A program made the position numbers and the translations under genes. 64,000 bases of DNA from Bacteriovoracia bacterium (GTDB lineage Bacteria > Bdellovibrionota > Bacteriovoracia > Bacteriovoracales > Bacteriovoracaceae), in contig JAUIIL010000006.1 of the NCBI GenBank assembly GCA_030431635.1, positions 182,354 through 246,353 of the forward strand, written 5' to 3'. The notes under the pieces are model-generated. The model worked only from the letters and a program-made list of their open reading frames with translations, was not told the DNA's origin and searched no databases. Below are positions 1 to 8,263 of this stretch, piece after piece. Numbering within the stretch: the stretch's first letter is position 1; each line of letters opens with the position of its first letter.

Positions 1-36
1 AAATTCAGCTAAATTGTCATTTTCTAGTTCTATCAT
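1..36 (-). CDS. 5' end of a leftward gene, cut by window edge
   Basis: An ATG on the minus strand at 36-34 is preceded by a clean Shine-Dalgarno sequence (AAGGAG, 5 bases before the ATG). Twelve codons (M-I-E-L-E-N-D-N-L-A-E-F) stay open to the window edge. The start is supported by the ribosome-binding site only. Nothing can be said about function. It is divergent from the DUF1499 gene, with about 135 bp between them. Confidence 0.45.
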   Translation of the reverse strand, partial: MIELENDNLAEF

Positions 37-170
37 ATGAACTCCTTTTTTTAGTATTATAGAGATAAAGTAAAGCAATAAAATTCGATTCTCTCAACCG
101 GCCGATAGAGAGTAGTAATAACAGCCTGTAAACTAAAATTATTTAATTGCGTGGGATAAGCCTTTGAATA

Positions 171-644
171 GTGGAGAAGATAAGCTATCTTTCAACAATG
201 AATAGTATTTTCAAAGCGCTTTTTTTAGCAATAGCTCTGTTTTTTGTAGGAGTCGTTATCATGTTTTTTTCTAAGGGGCATAAAAGTAAAAAAAAGGTGG
301 CATCGAAAGGGGTTGAAAACGGACAACTTGCAGCTTGCTTTAACAAACCTAATTGTGTTTCAAGTTTTGATAAGAGGGATGAGTTTTTTATCTCCCCATC
401 GGAGGGAAAGACTTTGGAAAAGGTTGAGTCTGTTCTTCACGATCTTAACTTTGATATTGTAGAGAAGAAAGAGAACTATATTCATGCGACAGAGACATCA
501 AAAATATTTGGTTTTGTTGATGATATTGAAATCCTTTTTAAAGAGGGTAATCTCCATTACCGTTCTAGTTCAAGAGTCGGTTATTCAGACTTAGGTGCCA
601 ATCGTAAAAGAATTCAAAAGATAAAAAACTTAATTGAGAAATGA
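171..644 (+). CDS. Membrane-anchored DUF1499 protein
   Basis: The protein has one N-terminal transmembrane segment (about residues 10-33), a Lys-rich linker and then a DUF1499 domain (about residues 53-157). Family hallmarks visible are the PNCVSS motif near the start of the domain, the FGFVDDIE segment and the R-S-S-S-R-V-G-Y-S-D-L-G-x-N-R motif. DUF1499 has no settled function. The start is uncertain: GTG at 171 has no good Shine-Dalgarno, and ATG at 198, which begins right at the hydrophobic segment, is also poorly placed. The stop overlaps the next start by 4 bp, so this gene heads a three-gene overlapping operon. Confidence 0.75.
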   Translation: MEKISYLSTMNSIFKALFLAIALFFVGVVIMFFSKGHKSKKKVASKGVENGQLAACFNKPNCVSSFDKRDEFFISPSEGKTLEKVESVLHDLNFDIVEKKENYIHATETSKIFGFVDDIEILFKEGNLHYRSSSRVGYSDLGANRKRIQKIKNLIEK

Positions 645-1381
645 AAAAGCGAGAGAATCTAAAATTACTTCTCATGCAAGTCAGAGAAGACCAAGAAACA
701 ATGAGGGAAGAGTGGGAGAGTTTCGCTCGGCATAGTTGTTTGAAGAAAGAGCAAATTGATGTGTTGAATGTTTTTCAAACTCCTCACTTCTGCTCAAATA
801 TTATCGATGAATATGATGCTCTTCTCATAGGGGGAGCTAGTAGTGCCAATGTTCTTGAACAAGAAAAAAATAGCTTTTATCCAAGCGCCTTTTCTTTAAT
901 TGACTACTGTTTGAATGTGAATAAGCCCGTTTTTGCCTCATGTTTTGGTTTTCAACTGGCCACACTTCACTTAGGAGGGGAAATTAAACATAAAGAAGAG
1001 GGGTTTGAAATGGGAACGCCTTTAATTGAGCTGACAAATGAGGCCAAAGATGATCCTCTTTTTCGTGATATTAAAAAAAGTTTTTATGGTGTTTCAGTTC
1101 ATAAACAATATACAGATACTCTTCCCCCTAACTGTATCCTTCTTGCTCAAGCCGACTACTGCTTACATTCTTTCAAGGTGAAAGAGAAAAAATTTTGGAC
1201 ATTTCAATATCATCCTGAACTCGATACTCCGACTCTAAAAAAAAGGCTTAAAGTCTATCAAGAGAGTTATGTTGATAATGATGGGGGATATGAAAAAATT
1301 ATTGCCAACTTAGTTGAAACACCGGAGTCAAATCAAATTGTAAAAAACTTTATTGATAGAGTTTTATTGGAGGAGAGTTGA
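641..1381 (+). CDS. Class I glutamine amidotransferase-like protein
   Basis: A 246-residue single-domain GATase-1 protein of the kind annotated as GMP-synthase-like amidotransferase. The nucleophile elbow is F-A-S-C-F-G-F-Q with Cys101, and the His/Glu of the triad are H191 and E193 in Y-H-P-E-L. No synthetase domain is attached, so it is either a free-standing amidotransferase or a gamma-glutamyl hydrolase-type enzyme; the substrate cannot be told from sequence. It overlaps the genes on both sides by 4 bp (ATGA upstream, TTGA downstream), which suggests translational coupling. There is no signal peptide, so it should be cytoplasmic. Confidence 0.8.
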   Translation: MKKRENLKLLLMQVREDQETMREEWESFARHSCLKKEQIDVLNVFQTPHFCSNIIDEYDALLIGGASSANVLEQEKNSFYPSAFSLIDYCLNVNKPVFASCFGFQLATLHLGGEIKHKEEGFEMGTPLIELTNEAKDDPLFRDIKKSFYGVSVHKQYTDTLPPNCILLAQADYCLHSFKVKEKKFWTFQYHPELDTPTLKKRLKVYQESYVDNDGGYEKIIANLVETPESNQIVKNFIDRVLLEES

Positions 1382-2004
1382 AGTTTCTTTTTATGACTCT
1401 TTTTTTCTTCTCTTGCTCACATAATTACCCTAGGCATTGGTGGGAGCCTGTAAAAAATGAAGAGTTACAGTGGTGGGAGGTTTCTCCACATACGGCAAAA
1501 AATTGTGAAGTTGTTATTAGTAAAAGAAATGAACTTGGAATTCTTTCTAACTTTGCTAACACCCCTTTTATTTTAGATGGAAAGAAGTACCCCAGTGTTG
1601 AAGCTCTTTGGCAATCAATGAAATACCCTGAGAGTTCACAAGATGAAAGACTCAAATGGGGGAAATGGCCATATAAACGCTCAGAAGTAGAGGTTATGAA
1701 GTCAGGTTTCAAGGCAAAAGAAGCAGGAGAGCTGGCCACTCAAATAATGCGAAAAAATCACGCCAACTGGGTCAGTTACAGAGGTAAGAAAATGATTTAT
1801 AAGACTCCAAAGAGGGGAGAGCATTATAAACTTATTGTGAGGGCCATGAAAGCTAAGTTAGAGCAGAATCCCCAAGTCAGAGAGGTTCTTATTAAAACGG
1901 GAAAACTTAGTCTTATCCCTGATCACTACACCACTGAAGAGGATCCACCTGCTTGGAAATACAATAAGATATGGATGGAAATAAGAGAAGAATTAAAAAA
2001 ATAA
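1378..2004 (+). CDS. Exported NADAR-domain (YbiA/DUF1768) lipoprotein
   Basis: TTG start at 1378 preceded by GGAGGAG and overlapping the upstream stop (TTGA). The N-terminus M-K-F-L-F-M-T-L-F-F-F-S-C-S is a short lipoprotein signal with the lipidated Cys at 13. The rest (about 45-207) is a NADAR/YbiA domain: the S-N-F-A-N motif at 57-61, the P-S-V-E-A-L-W-Q motif at 72-79, and a C-terminal D-P-P-A-W-K-Y-N-K-I-W. Known NADAR proteins act inside cells on ADP-ribose-linked or riboflavin-pathway intermediates, so a lipoprotein signal is unusual. If translation began at the in-frame ATG 1393 the hydrophobic stretch would be too short for export. Confidence 0.8.
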   Translation: MKFLFMTLFFFSCSHNYPRHWWEPVKNEELQWWEVSPHTAKNCEVVISKRNELGILSNFANTPFILDGKKYPSVEALWQSMKYPESSQDERLKWGKWPYKRSEVEVMKSGFKAKEAGELATQIMRKNHANWVSYRGKKMIYKTPKRGEHYKLIVRAMKAKLEQNPQVREVLIKTGKLSLIPDHYTTEEDPPAWKYNKIWMEIREELKK

Positions 2005-2091
2005 TGTCAATTTTACCGTGCCCGTAAATCCCCTTGAATTAGCTTGCCGAGATGATAGATACAAATAAAAAAACTCTATTAGGTTCGTGGC

Positions 2092-4812
2092 ATGAAATTT
2101 TTAAATACTCTTAAAAGTTCAATTTTACTCTTTGCACTCTCGCTTACTTTTCTCTCTCAATCGCTTTATGCTGACTGCAAGCCTCCTCTGTTTTGTCCGG
2201 GCCACCCTCTATACGCAGGAGCTTTTGATAGAGGACCCAATCCAGAACTTGATTCCCAAAGGCTACTTCTTGATATTCAAGCCAATGCTCCTTACGATCC
2301 AGCTTTAGCTGATGCACTCATGCGCTTTGGGTATCAAATGTTTAGAAGTCCTGATGGAAGTATCACTCATCGTGGCCCGTTGGGATTTAACCAAGTAAAG
2401 ATTCTGTTTTGGGGGCAAGATGGAACTCACTTTGCTGTAGGAGGTAATTATCCTGGAATTTCTGGTTTTGGAGGAGCTGTTCAAGGAATGGCCATGCACC
2501 ATGGTGTAGAATACAGTCTTGCGACGATGAATGCTTACTTCACAACAATTAAAGGTCAATACTCTTCTTATAATGCTGTTTTTGTTATGGATGGAGAGGT
2601 GAGAAAAGGTAGTATTACGCCTAATGATACTTGGCTTATTACGAACTCAATGATGAGTCCGATGCAAGAGTCTCGTAGTAAGCAGCTTGAATGGTTTATA
2701 AGAAATAATCCTGATAGCCTTCAGCTAATTGTTTGTTTTGGAGGAGCCTCTCAAGACGCAATGGGAAGCTTTATTGAAAGAAACGGAGGAAAAGTAGGTT
2801 CAAGGTTTGAAAAAGAAATTCGATCTGGACAAATTATGGTGCCAGAGTTTTTTAAGGCCTATTCTGGGGGGAATAACGAGTTTCCTGTTCCTTTTTCAAA
2901 AGATGGACAAGACTTGTATAAAAAGCTTACGGGAAAATCTTTTAATTACACCAATGCCAATCACCAAAAAGAAGCATTAAGTTTTGCTGCTAAAAATGAT
3001 GATTTAATGATTAAAAATATGCTCTTTAATCATGGGGGAGTTGGAAAAAGTGGCCTTATTCATCCTGCTCAGTTAGGTGGGTATGATCTGGATAAAATCA
3101 GTATTAATGGAGGAGAGTATTCCCGCTCAATAAAAGGTCTCACTTTTGATGATGGTTACCAAGTTAAAAGAGATCTCTTTGTTGGGACATGGAAACATCC
3201 TACTTTTTTGGCCAGAGCTAAAAGGCAAGCTGGAATTGATAGCCTCTTTAACAAGCTTATTAGACAAAGAAAAGTTCAAGTTAGTGTGCTTAAAGATTCA
3301 GATCCCTCTAGCATTAAAGATAGAGAGAAATTTAACAAAGAGGCCATTAAAGAATTAGATTATGGAGTAGCTCGTAAGTTGAAGTCACAAGCTTATGAAG
3401 ATTCTCTTGAAGCAGTTCGCAAGGAAATGGGACCAGAGAATAGAATTTTTGAAAAACTTAGGAATGAAGGAAGATTTTATATCGAACCTGATATAGGGCC
3501 TGATGGGAAACCTTATATTAATAAGTTTCATGAAGGAATTCCTTATGAACATGAAAAGTCTCAACTACCACAGTCTCACTTTATGGCGATGATGCCTAAT
3601 TCTAAAATTGGAACCTCTGCTAATGCGACTAGAGGTAAGCACACACTTTATCTTGATGGAGAAAAAATTAAAGCAGGGGCCAATATTATTGTAATGAACG
3701 ATAGGGCCATTCCTGCTTATGATAAAAAAAGAATGGATGAAATTCTTTTAAGCCAACCCAATACTTACCCTGATAATAACTATATGCTAAGAAGAGCTGT
3801 CACTGAAGATGGAAGGTATATTTCAGAATCTCCTATCTCTCAAGAACTCTATGCTTTGATGAAAACATACGATTTTTCACCTTTGTATAAAGAAAAAGAA
3901 GGAATGACCTGGGAGAAAGATGGAATAAATGCCTTTTATATAAAGTCGCACCCCGAACACGGGGACTTTGCTCATTTTAGAGGAATTTCTCAGTCTCCTT
4001 ACGTTTTTACTTTGGCCGATCCTGAGGGTTGGGACTCTTACACAACTAATAGAGCTTTCACAGGAAAGAGAGGGCAGTTTCATCAAGGCTTTATGGATGA
4101 CCTAGGTGTAGGTGATAATCATGCTGTTCTTTCAACTGTTCCTTTTATGATGGATGGAGCAACTCCTGAAGAGTGGGAATATGTTATTGAGCACACAAAA
4201 GGCTATGTTGAGTCAATCCTTGAACACATTCTTAAGAATAGTGCGGATGAACCAGTTCTCTTTCTTGCTGATGGAGAGAATGCGAAAAAAGTTTTAGAAA
4301 GAGTTTTAACTTCTGAGCAAAGAAAGAGGATGGTAACAATTTATCGTAAAGGAAAAGGAAGAATAAGAGCAGATAATAATTCTGGAATGGAAGCTGCTTT
4401 TAATTATATAAAAAAGAATTTTGATGAATTTAGTATAGGTCAGTATAAAGCCGTTGCAAGTAATATCCCTCGTACTCACCTTCCTATTTATGCTCCTATG
4501 TGGTGGGGAACAACGGGGGATACGACTCTTAATGCCATTGGGAAGAACAAAGGAAAAGTTGTTCAAACAGCGATTAAACCTCTCTGGGTAACAGATGCTG
4601 AAGCTATTTTAACGAAAGAGCAAAAACTGGCCCATCGAAAAATGTTAAACTACTTGAAAAAAAATAATCTTCCCCTTCCTTATGAATCTATTATAGATTT
4701 TCTTGAAAGGCAGAAAGATTATATCGCTTCAGTTGAGTGTAATGATAAATTTAGCACCGTTAGTTTGAAGTCAAATAAGAAGCGCAAAATTACTGATTTA
4801 GATGTCGATTAA
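2092..4812 (+). CDS. Large secreted protein with two UDG-superfamily-like halves
   Basis: A 906-residue protein with a clear signal peptide (cleavage probably after about residue 27, L-Y-A). Residues about 100-330 resemble the uracil-DNA glycosylase fold: a strand ending in W-G-Q-D (107-110), a G-F-G-G turn, a second hydrophobic strand ending in F-G-G-A, and an H-P-A-Q-L-G-G motif at 324-330. Residues about 630-830 look like a degenerate second copy: Y-V-F-T-L-A-D-P (637-644), R-G-Q-F-H-Q-G, V-L-F-L-A-D-G, and T-H-L-P near 795. The glycosylase relationship is my reading of motif order and is not proven; catalysis is unknown. The gene stands alone and is convergent with the kinase gene, sharing TTAA at the stops. 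Confidence 0.7.
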   Translation: MKFLNTLKSSILLFALSLTFLSQSLYADCKPPLFCPGHPLYAGAFDRGPNPELDSQRLLLDIQANAPYDPALADALMRFGYQMFRSPDGSITHRGPLGFNQVKILFWGQDGTHFAVGGNYPGISGFGGAVQGMAMHHGVEYSLATMNAYFTTIKGQYSSYNAVFVMDGEVRKGSITPNDTWLITNSMMSPMQESRSKQLEWFIRNNPDSLQLIVCFGGASQDAMGSFIERNGGKVGSRFEKEIRSGQIMVPEFFKAYSGGNNEFPVPFSKDGQDLYKKLTGKSFNYTNANHQKEALSFAAKNDDLMIKNMLFNHGGVGKSGLIHPAQLGGYDLDKISINGGEYSRSIKGLTFDDGYQVKRDLFVGTWKHPTFLARAKRQAGIDSLFNKLIRQRKVQVSVLKDSDPSSIKDREKFNKEAIKELDYGVARKLKSQAYEDSLEAVRKEMGPENRIFEKLRNEGRFYIEPDIGPDGKPYINKFHEGIPYEHEKSQLPQSHFMAMMPNSKIGTSANATRGKHTLYLDGEKIKAGANIIVMNDRAIPAYDKKRMDEILLSQPNTYPDNNYMLRRAVTEDGRYISESPISQELYALMKTYDFSPLYKEKEGMTWEKDGINAFYIKSHPEHGDFAHFRGISQSPYVFTLADPEGWDSYTTNRAFTGKRGQFHQGFMDDLGVGDNHAVLSTVPFMMDGATPEEWEYVIEHTKGYVESILEHILKNSADEPVLFLADGENAKKVLERVLTSEQRKRMVTIYRKGKGRIRADNNSGMEAAFNYIKKNFDEFSIGQYKAVASNIPRTHLPIYAPMWWGTTGDTTLNAIGKNKGKVVQTAIKPLWVTDAEAILTKEQKLAHRKMLNYLKKNNLPLPYESIIDFLERQKDYIASVECNDKFSTVSLKSNKKRKITDLDVD

Positions 4813-6083
4813 ATGTATTGTTTGAGAATATCATTTGGGTTAAATCGGCATTTTAAATGTTTTAAAACATAAAAAATACTTGCAAGCTTTCTATCTGCAA
4901 AAATCGTTTCACTAGGAAGCTTACCTCCGGGTAATCTTTTTAACATTTTAGGGATATACTTAAGAATTTCACTGACCATTTGGCTTTCTCCCCAGTCATA
5001 GCAATCTTGTTTAAAAGGCTCTCTTAAAATTTCTAAGTAATCCCAGTAAATATTTTTATCAACCCCCTTGAAGTTGTTAAAAATGTTTAAATTTTGTATC
5101 ACTTCAAAGAATAACTCTTTATCTCCTTGAGAGCTTGCTATGATGAGATTTTGATAATTCTTTAAAAAGTCTTCTCTGAGTTCGAGTGTTGCGCCAAAGT
5201 CAAGCATAACCCAGTCGGGTTGTTTTTTCGTCTCAACTAAAAAGTTACCGAAATTCCCATCTGATTGAAATAGTCCCCACTTAAAGAGTTCGTGGTAGAA
5301 AAGATGAAGATAGTTTTGTCCTAAATAATTTCGCTGTCCTAAACTAAGGGAGTCAACATTAAGGTCTCTTAATGGGATTGCATCACTAAACTTTGTTGTA
5401 AGAATATTGCTGGTACAATACTCTGTTATAGGTTCAACAGTTTTAACTCCGACAACAGAGGTGACTTTTTCTTGATAGTTAAGAAGATGTTTTAATTCTC
5501 TTTCGTAATCCATTTCTTGATAAAGCATTTTTTTAATTTCTTGGTACATCGGAGAAAGATCGAGCTCTTTAGGCAGAACTTTAAGAGTTTTGATAAAAAG
5601 TTTTAAAATAAAAATATCTCTTTCAACGGCTTTAGTGATCCCCTTATAGCGAATTTTAACAGCATATTTATCTTGGTTTTTTTTATTTGTTGCAAGGTGA
5701 ACTTGTCCAATAGAAGCTGCCGCGAAAGCTTTTTCTTCAAAATCTAATTCTTCCAAAAATTCAGGAGGGATTTCCTTTTTTATTATTTCCCAATCAATAA
5801 AGTAGGAATTCATCTCTAATGAGGATAGGAGTTTTCTAATGTTCTCAGGAAGTAGTTCTCCTAGGTTGACACTAATTAACTGGCCTGCCTTCATGATACT
5901 TCCTTTCATCATATTAAGTTCGTGGGCAAAATGGGTTGAATTTTTTGAAAGAAGTTCTTTTAAAAGGGTTTCCGGATCTTTATCTCGGTATTTAATTAAA
6001 TCTCCTCCTAATTTGAGAACCATTTTGGAAAGGGCAATATTGCGTGAAAAGAAACCATTTTTTAGCTTATTTATCTTCTGCAT
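4809..6083 (-). CDS. ABC1/UbiB-family atypical kinase
   Basis: A 424-residue protein with the full set of UbiB/ADCK motifs: the K-A-G-Q signature, the Ala-rich loop A-A-A-S-I-G-Q-V-H in place of a P-loop, an A-V-K lysine, the catalytic-loop equivalent S-D-G-N-F-G-N and the metal-binding L-D-F-G. Members support ubiquinone or other isoprenoid-lipid metabolism and are ATPase/kinase-like enzymes, usually membrane-associated. There is no clear C-terminal transmembrane helix here. No ubiquinone genes lie next to it, so its exact role is open. The stop overlaps the convergent upstream gene by 4 bp. Confidence 0.85.
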   Translation of the reverse strand: MQKINKLKNGFFSRNIALSKMVLKLGGDLIKYRDKDPETLLKELLSKNSTHFAHELNMMKGSIMKAGQLISVNLGELLPENIRKLLSSLEMNSYFIDWEIIKKEIPPEFLEELDFEEKAFAAASIGQVHLATNKKNQDKYAVKIRYKGITKAVERDIFILKLFIKTLKVLPKELDLSPMYQEIKKMLYQEMDYERELKHLLNYQEKVTSVVGVKTVEPITEYCTSNILTTKFSDAIPLRDLNVDSLSLGQRNYLGQNYLHLFYHELFKWGLFQSDGNFGNFLVETKKQPDWVMLDFGATLELREDFLKNYQNLIIASSQGDKELFFEVIQNLNIFNNFKGVDKNIYWDYLEILREPFKQDCYDWGESQMVSEILKYIPKMLKRLPGGKLPSETIFADRKLASIFYVLKHLKCRFNPNDILKQYI

Positions 6084-6119
6084 TTCGCTAATTTAGCATA
6101 GGAAGAATGAAATAGAGAA

Positions 6120-6569
6120 TTAATTAATCCAACCGGCACAAATAAGACGCTTGCCCTTTATGACTTTTAAAACGCGGTGTTCATAATGGTGAACACCCGT
6201 TAAAAACAGAGTGAGAGTTCCATATGGAGGAGTTGGGATAGTATAAATTATTTTGTCCTCTTTATGCCTAAGTTCTAAATCGCCTCCAATAATTTGCTCT
6301 TGAGTCAGGCTCAAAGTGAAGGCCAGTTCACGGCTCCCGTCGTCGTGCCAAATACCATCTTCATCTGGGTTTTGTCTGAGAGATAAAATGAATTCTGTTT
6401 TTTTAATAGCAATAAACTTCTCTATTTCTTGATAAAGGGAACCTTCAGGATTTAGAATTGTTTGGATCTCTCTATCAAGCTCATCCCATTTTTCTTCTTC
6501 TATGAGAAGAGTAAAATGAGAGGGTAGAGAGAATGCAATTTGATGATAAGCTTTATTATGACCAAACAA
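6120..6569 (-). CDS. 2OG-Fe(II) oxygenase (prolyl-4-hydroxylase type)
   Basis: The C-terminal part carries the non-haem iron set: H-x-D in I-W-H-D-D-G-S, the G-G-D-L-E-L strand, a distal His in H-H-Y-E-H-R and a 2-oxoglutarate-binding Arg in G-K-R-L-I. I place the start at TTG 6569, because GGGAGAGG lies 7 bases upstream and the overlap with the preceding gene is then 14 bp. An open frame continues up to a TTG at 6674 but would overlap the DTW gene by 119 bp and has no good ribosome site. The substrate is unknown; it is probably translationally coupled to the DTW gene. Confidence 0.7.
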   Translation of the reverse strand: MFGHNKAYHQIAFSLPSHFTLLIEEEKWDELDREIQTILNPEGSLYQEIEKFIAIKKTEFILSLRQNPDEDGIWHDDGSRELAFTLSLTQEQIIGGDLELRHKEDKIIYTIPTPPYGTLTLFLTGVHHYEHRVLKVIKGKRLICAGWIN

Positions 6570-7263
6570 TACTGCGCCTCTCCCATTTCTTTGATTGCTC
6601 TCTCTCACTTGGCTCTTTATAGGCCTTATGATTTCGACGGTATCCCTTTTTATTTGGATCTCTTGCGCATTCAATTTGAAAATTAACGAGTTTCTTTAAA
6701 CTTGTAAGAAGTACTTCTTTTTTATTTTTGGTATCTTCTAGCCTCTGTCTTTCAAGCTCTTGAATAACAACATAGACTGACTCAATCGTTGAAAGACAGT
6801 ACTTGGCCGGTTGATGTTTAATTCGAAACTGAGATTCATATGAGCTATCAAAACTTAGTCTAGGAATAGTGTGCAAGGAGGTACTGAGCTTCATCATTTT
6901 TTTTGCACAAGGCCAGGTTCCATCAATAATAAAAATAAGTGGTTTTTTGTTCTGAATAAGACTTTTATTAAGCTGATGATGAGAGAGATTCAAACTATCA
7001 TCGCTCGGATAAAGGATGAAAGGAGAATAGCTTTTATCTTGTAAGAGATTTTGAACCTCTTTGTTTTCATCAAAGTTGATATCAATAATAATGCGTGAGT
7101 TTTTGAGGGCCTGATGGGTAAGTCGTCCAGTTCCTAGGCGTTGCTTTTTGGCTTCCATAGGATGCATGAGAATAATAAATTCAAAATAGGTATCAAAAGC
7201 AGTAATACTTTTACAAAAACAAACTTTTTGTGGTCTGAGACATTTAAGACAGAGCTCTCGCAT
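6556..7263 (-). CDS. DTW-domain tRNA-uridine aminocarboxypropyltransferase-like protein
   Basis: A 235-residue protein with the family's N-terminal Cys cluster (C5, C8, C15, C17, probably a zinc site), the D-G-T-W motif that names the domain, and the downstream L-S-T-I-E-S segment. Characterised DTW proteins (TapT/TuaA and eukaryotic DTWD) transfer the aminocarboxypropyl group of S-adenosylmethionine to a tRNA uridine (acp3U). The protein is cytoplasmic. It is divergent from lgt, with 64 bp between starts, and is followed by the oxygenase gene overlapping by 14 bp. Confidence 0.85.
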   Translation of the reverse strand: MRELCLKCLRPQKVCFCKSITAFDTYFEFIILMHPMEAKKQRLGTGRLTHQALKNSRIIIDINFDENKEVQNLLQDKSYSPFILYPSDDSLNLSHHQLNKSLIQNKKPLIFIIDGTWPCAKKMMKLSTSLHTIPRLSFDSSYESQFRIKHQPAKYCLSTIESVYVVIQELERQRLEDTKNKKEVLLTSLKKLVNFQIECARDPNKKGYRRNHKAYKEPSEREQSKKWERRSIVWS

Positions 7264-7327
7264 ACTTTGATAGTAAAAGAAAGAGCTAACTATTGAAAGA
7301 GTTTATTAGGAGGGTTATAGTTAAAAA

Positions 7328-8113
7328 ATGAAATGGAATGCTGATCCTGAGATTTTTCGAATAGGGCCAATTGCTCTACGTTATTACAGTTTAATGTTTG
7401 TTATTGGTTTTGTAACGATGGATCTTTATGTTAAAAGTCTATTCAGAAAGCATGGCAAAAATCCCCATCTTGTTTCAGCACTAACAAACTATATTGTAAT
7501 TGGAATGATTATAGGAGCAAGATTGGCCCATTGCTTCTTCTATGATCCAGGCTATTATTTTTCTCATCCATTAAGTATTCTTAAAGTTTGGGAAGGAGGA
7601 CTTGCTAGTCATGGAGGCTACGTTGGAGTTATGGTCGCTGTTTTTCTCTTCCTTAAAAAATATAAGGAACTCTCTTTTGCATGGGTGATGGATTTAATCG
7701 TAGGACCTTGTCTTTTTCTAGGATTTCTTATTCGAATTGGGAATTTTTTTAACTCTGAAATTGTTGGACGACCAACCGACATGCCTTGGGGAATTATTTT
7801 TGAAAAAGTTGATTACTATCCAAGACACCCAGCACAGCTTTATGAATCTTTTGGGTATTTGTGTATCGCTCTTTTTCTTAATTATCTGGCCACAAAGAAA
7901 TTTGATAAACTACCAAGAGGTAGTGTTTTAGCTGCTGCCTTTATCGTTAGTTTCACATTTCGTTTTTTTATAGAGTTCTTCAAAGATAATCAATCGACGG
8001 TTTCAGCTGGGTTTCCCATTAATATGGGACAAATTTTAAGTCTTGTTTGCGTACTTGCTGGATTTGTGATGTTAAAGATGAGTTATCACAAGTCAAAGAG
8101 GCATAGTCCTTGA
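7328..8113 (+). CDS. lgt: Prolipoprotein diacylglyceryl transferase
   Basis: A 261-residue polytopic membrane protein that transfers diacylglycerol from phosphatidylglycerol to the lipobox Cys of prolipoproteins, the first step of lipoprotein maturation. Diagnostic motifs are H-G-G-Y-V-G, the Lgt signature R-I-G-N-F-F-N-S-E with G-R-P-T following, and R-H-P-A-Q-L-Y-E-S. Length is typical for the family. GGAGGG lies about 13 bases before the ATG. A promoter-like TTGAAA-17-TATAGT at 7293-7321 would put the transcript start almost on the ATG, so which signal is used is unclear. The many lipoproteins encoded nearby are its expected substrates. Confidence 0.96.
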   Translation: MKWNADPEIFRIGPIALRYYSLMFVIGFVTMDLYVKSLFRKHGKNPHLVSALTNYIVIGMIIGARLAHCFFYDPGYYFSHPLSILKVWEGGLASHGGYVGVMVAVFLFLKKYKELSFAWVMDLIVGPCLFLGFLIRIGNFFNSEIVGRPTDMPWGIIFEKVDYYPRHPAQLYESFGYLCIALFLNYLATKKFDKLPRGSVLAAAFIVSFTFRFFIEFFKDNQSTVSAGFPINMGQILSLVCVLAGFVMLKMSYHKSKRHSP

Positions 8114-8171
8114 CCAATATGCTTGGGCAATCTGACACTTTCTCACAATTAGTTATGTTTAGTAAACTTAC

Positions 8172-8200
8172 TAGACAAAGAATCACAGTCTTTTCATAAT
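8172..8200 (+). promoter_or_regulatory. Sigma-70-type promoter of the gliding-type operon
   Basis: TAGACA at 8172-8177 (5 of 6 to the -35 consensus), a 17-base spacer, and CATAAT at 8195-8200 (5 of 6 to the -10 consensus). The predicted transcript start is near 8207, leaving a leader of about 57 bases before the ATG at 8264, with GGGGAGGG as ribosome-binding site. This is the only good match in the 150-bp gap after lgt. Confidence 0.5.
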
Positions 8201-8263
8201 ATTCTCATAAATTCTTTATTTGACTTTGCATGAAGCAATATCACTGAAAGGGGAGGGAACCTC

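Noticed and set aside
79..108. GCCGATAG at 101-108 looks like a sigma-28 (flagellar) -10 box
   Set aside because: The nearest TAAA is 18 rather than about 15 bases upstream, and the next gene (DUF1499) is not a motility gene.
2024..2052. TAAATCCC...GCCGAGAT, a second sigma-28-like match before the 906-residue gene
   Set aside because: Only 6 of 8 bases match in the -10 box and the spacing is off by two.
6570..6674. N-terminal extension of the 2OG-Fe(II) oxygenase up to TTG 6674
   Set aside because: It would overlap the DTW gene by 119 bp and has no ribosome-binding site; TTG 6569 has a good one.
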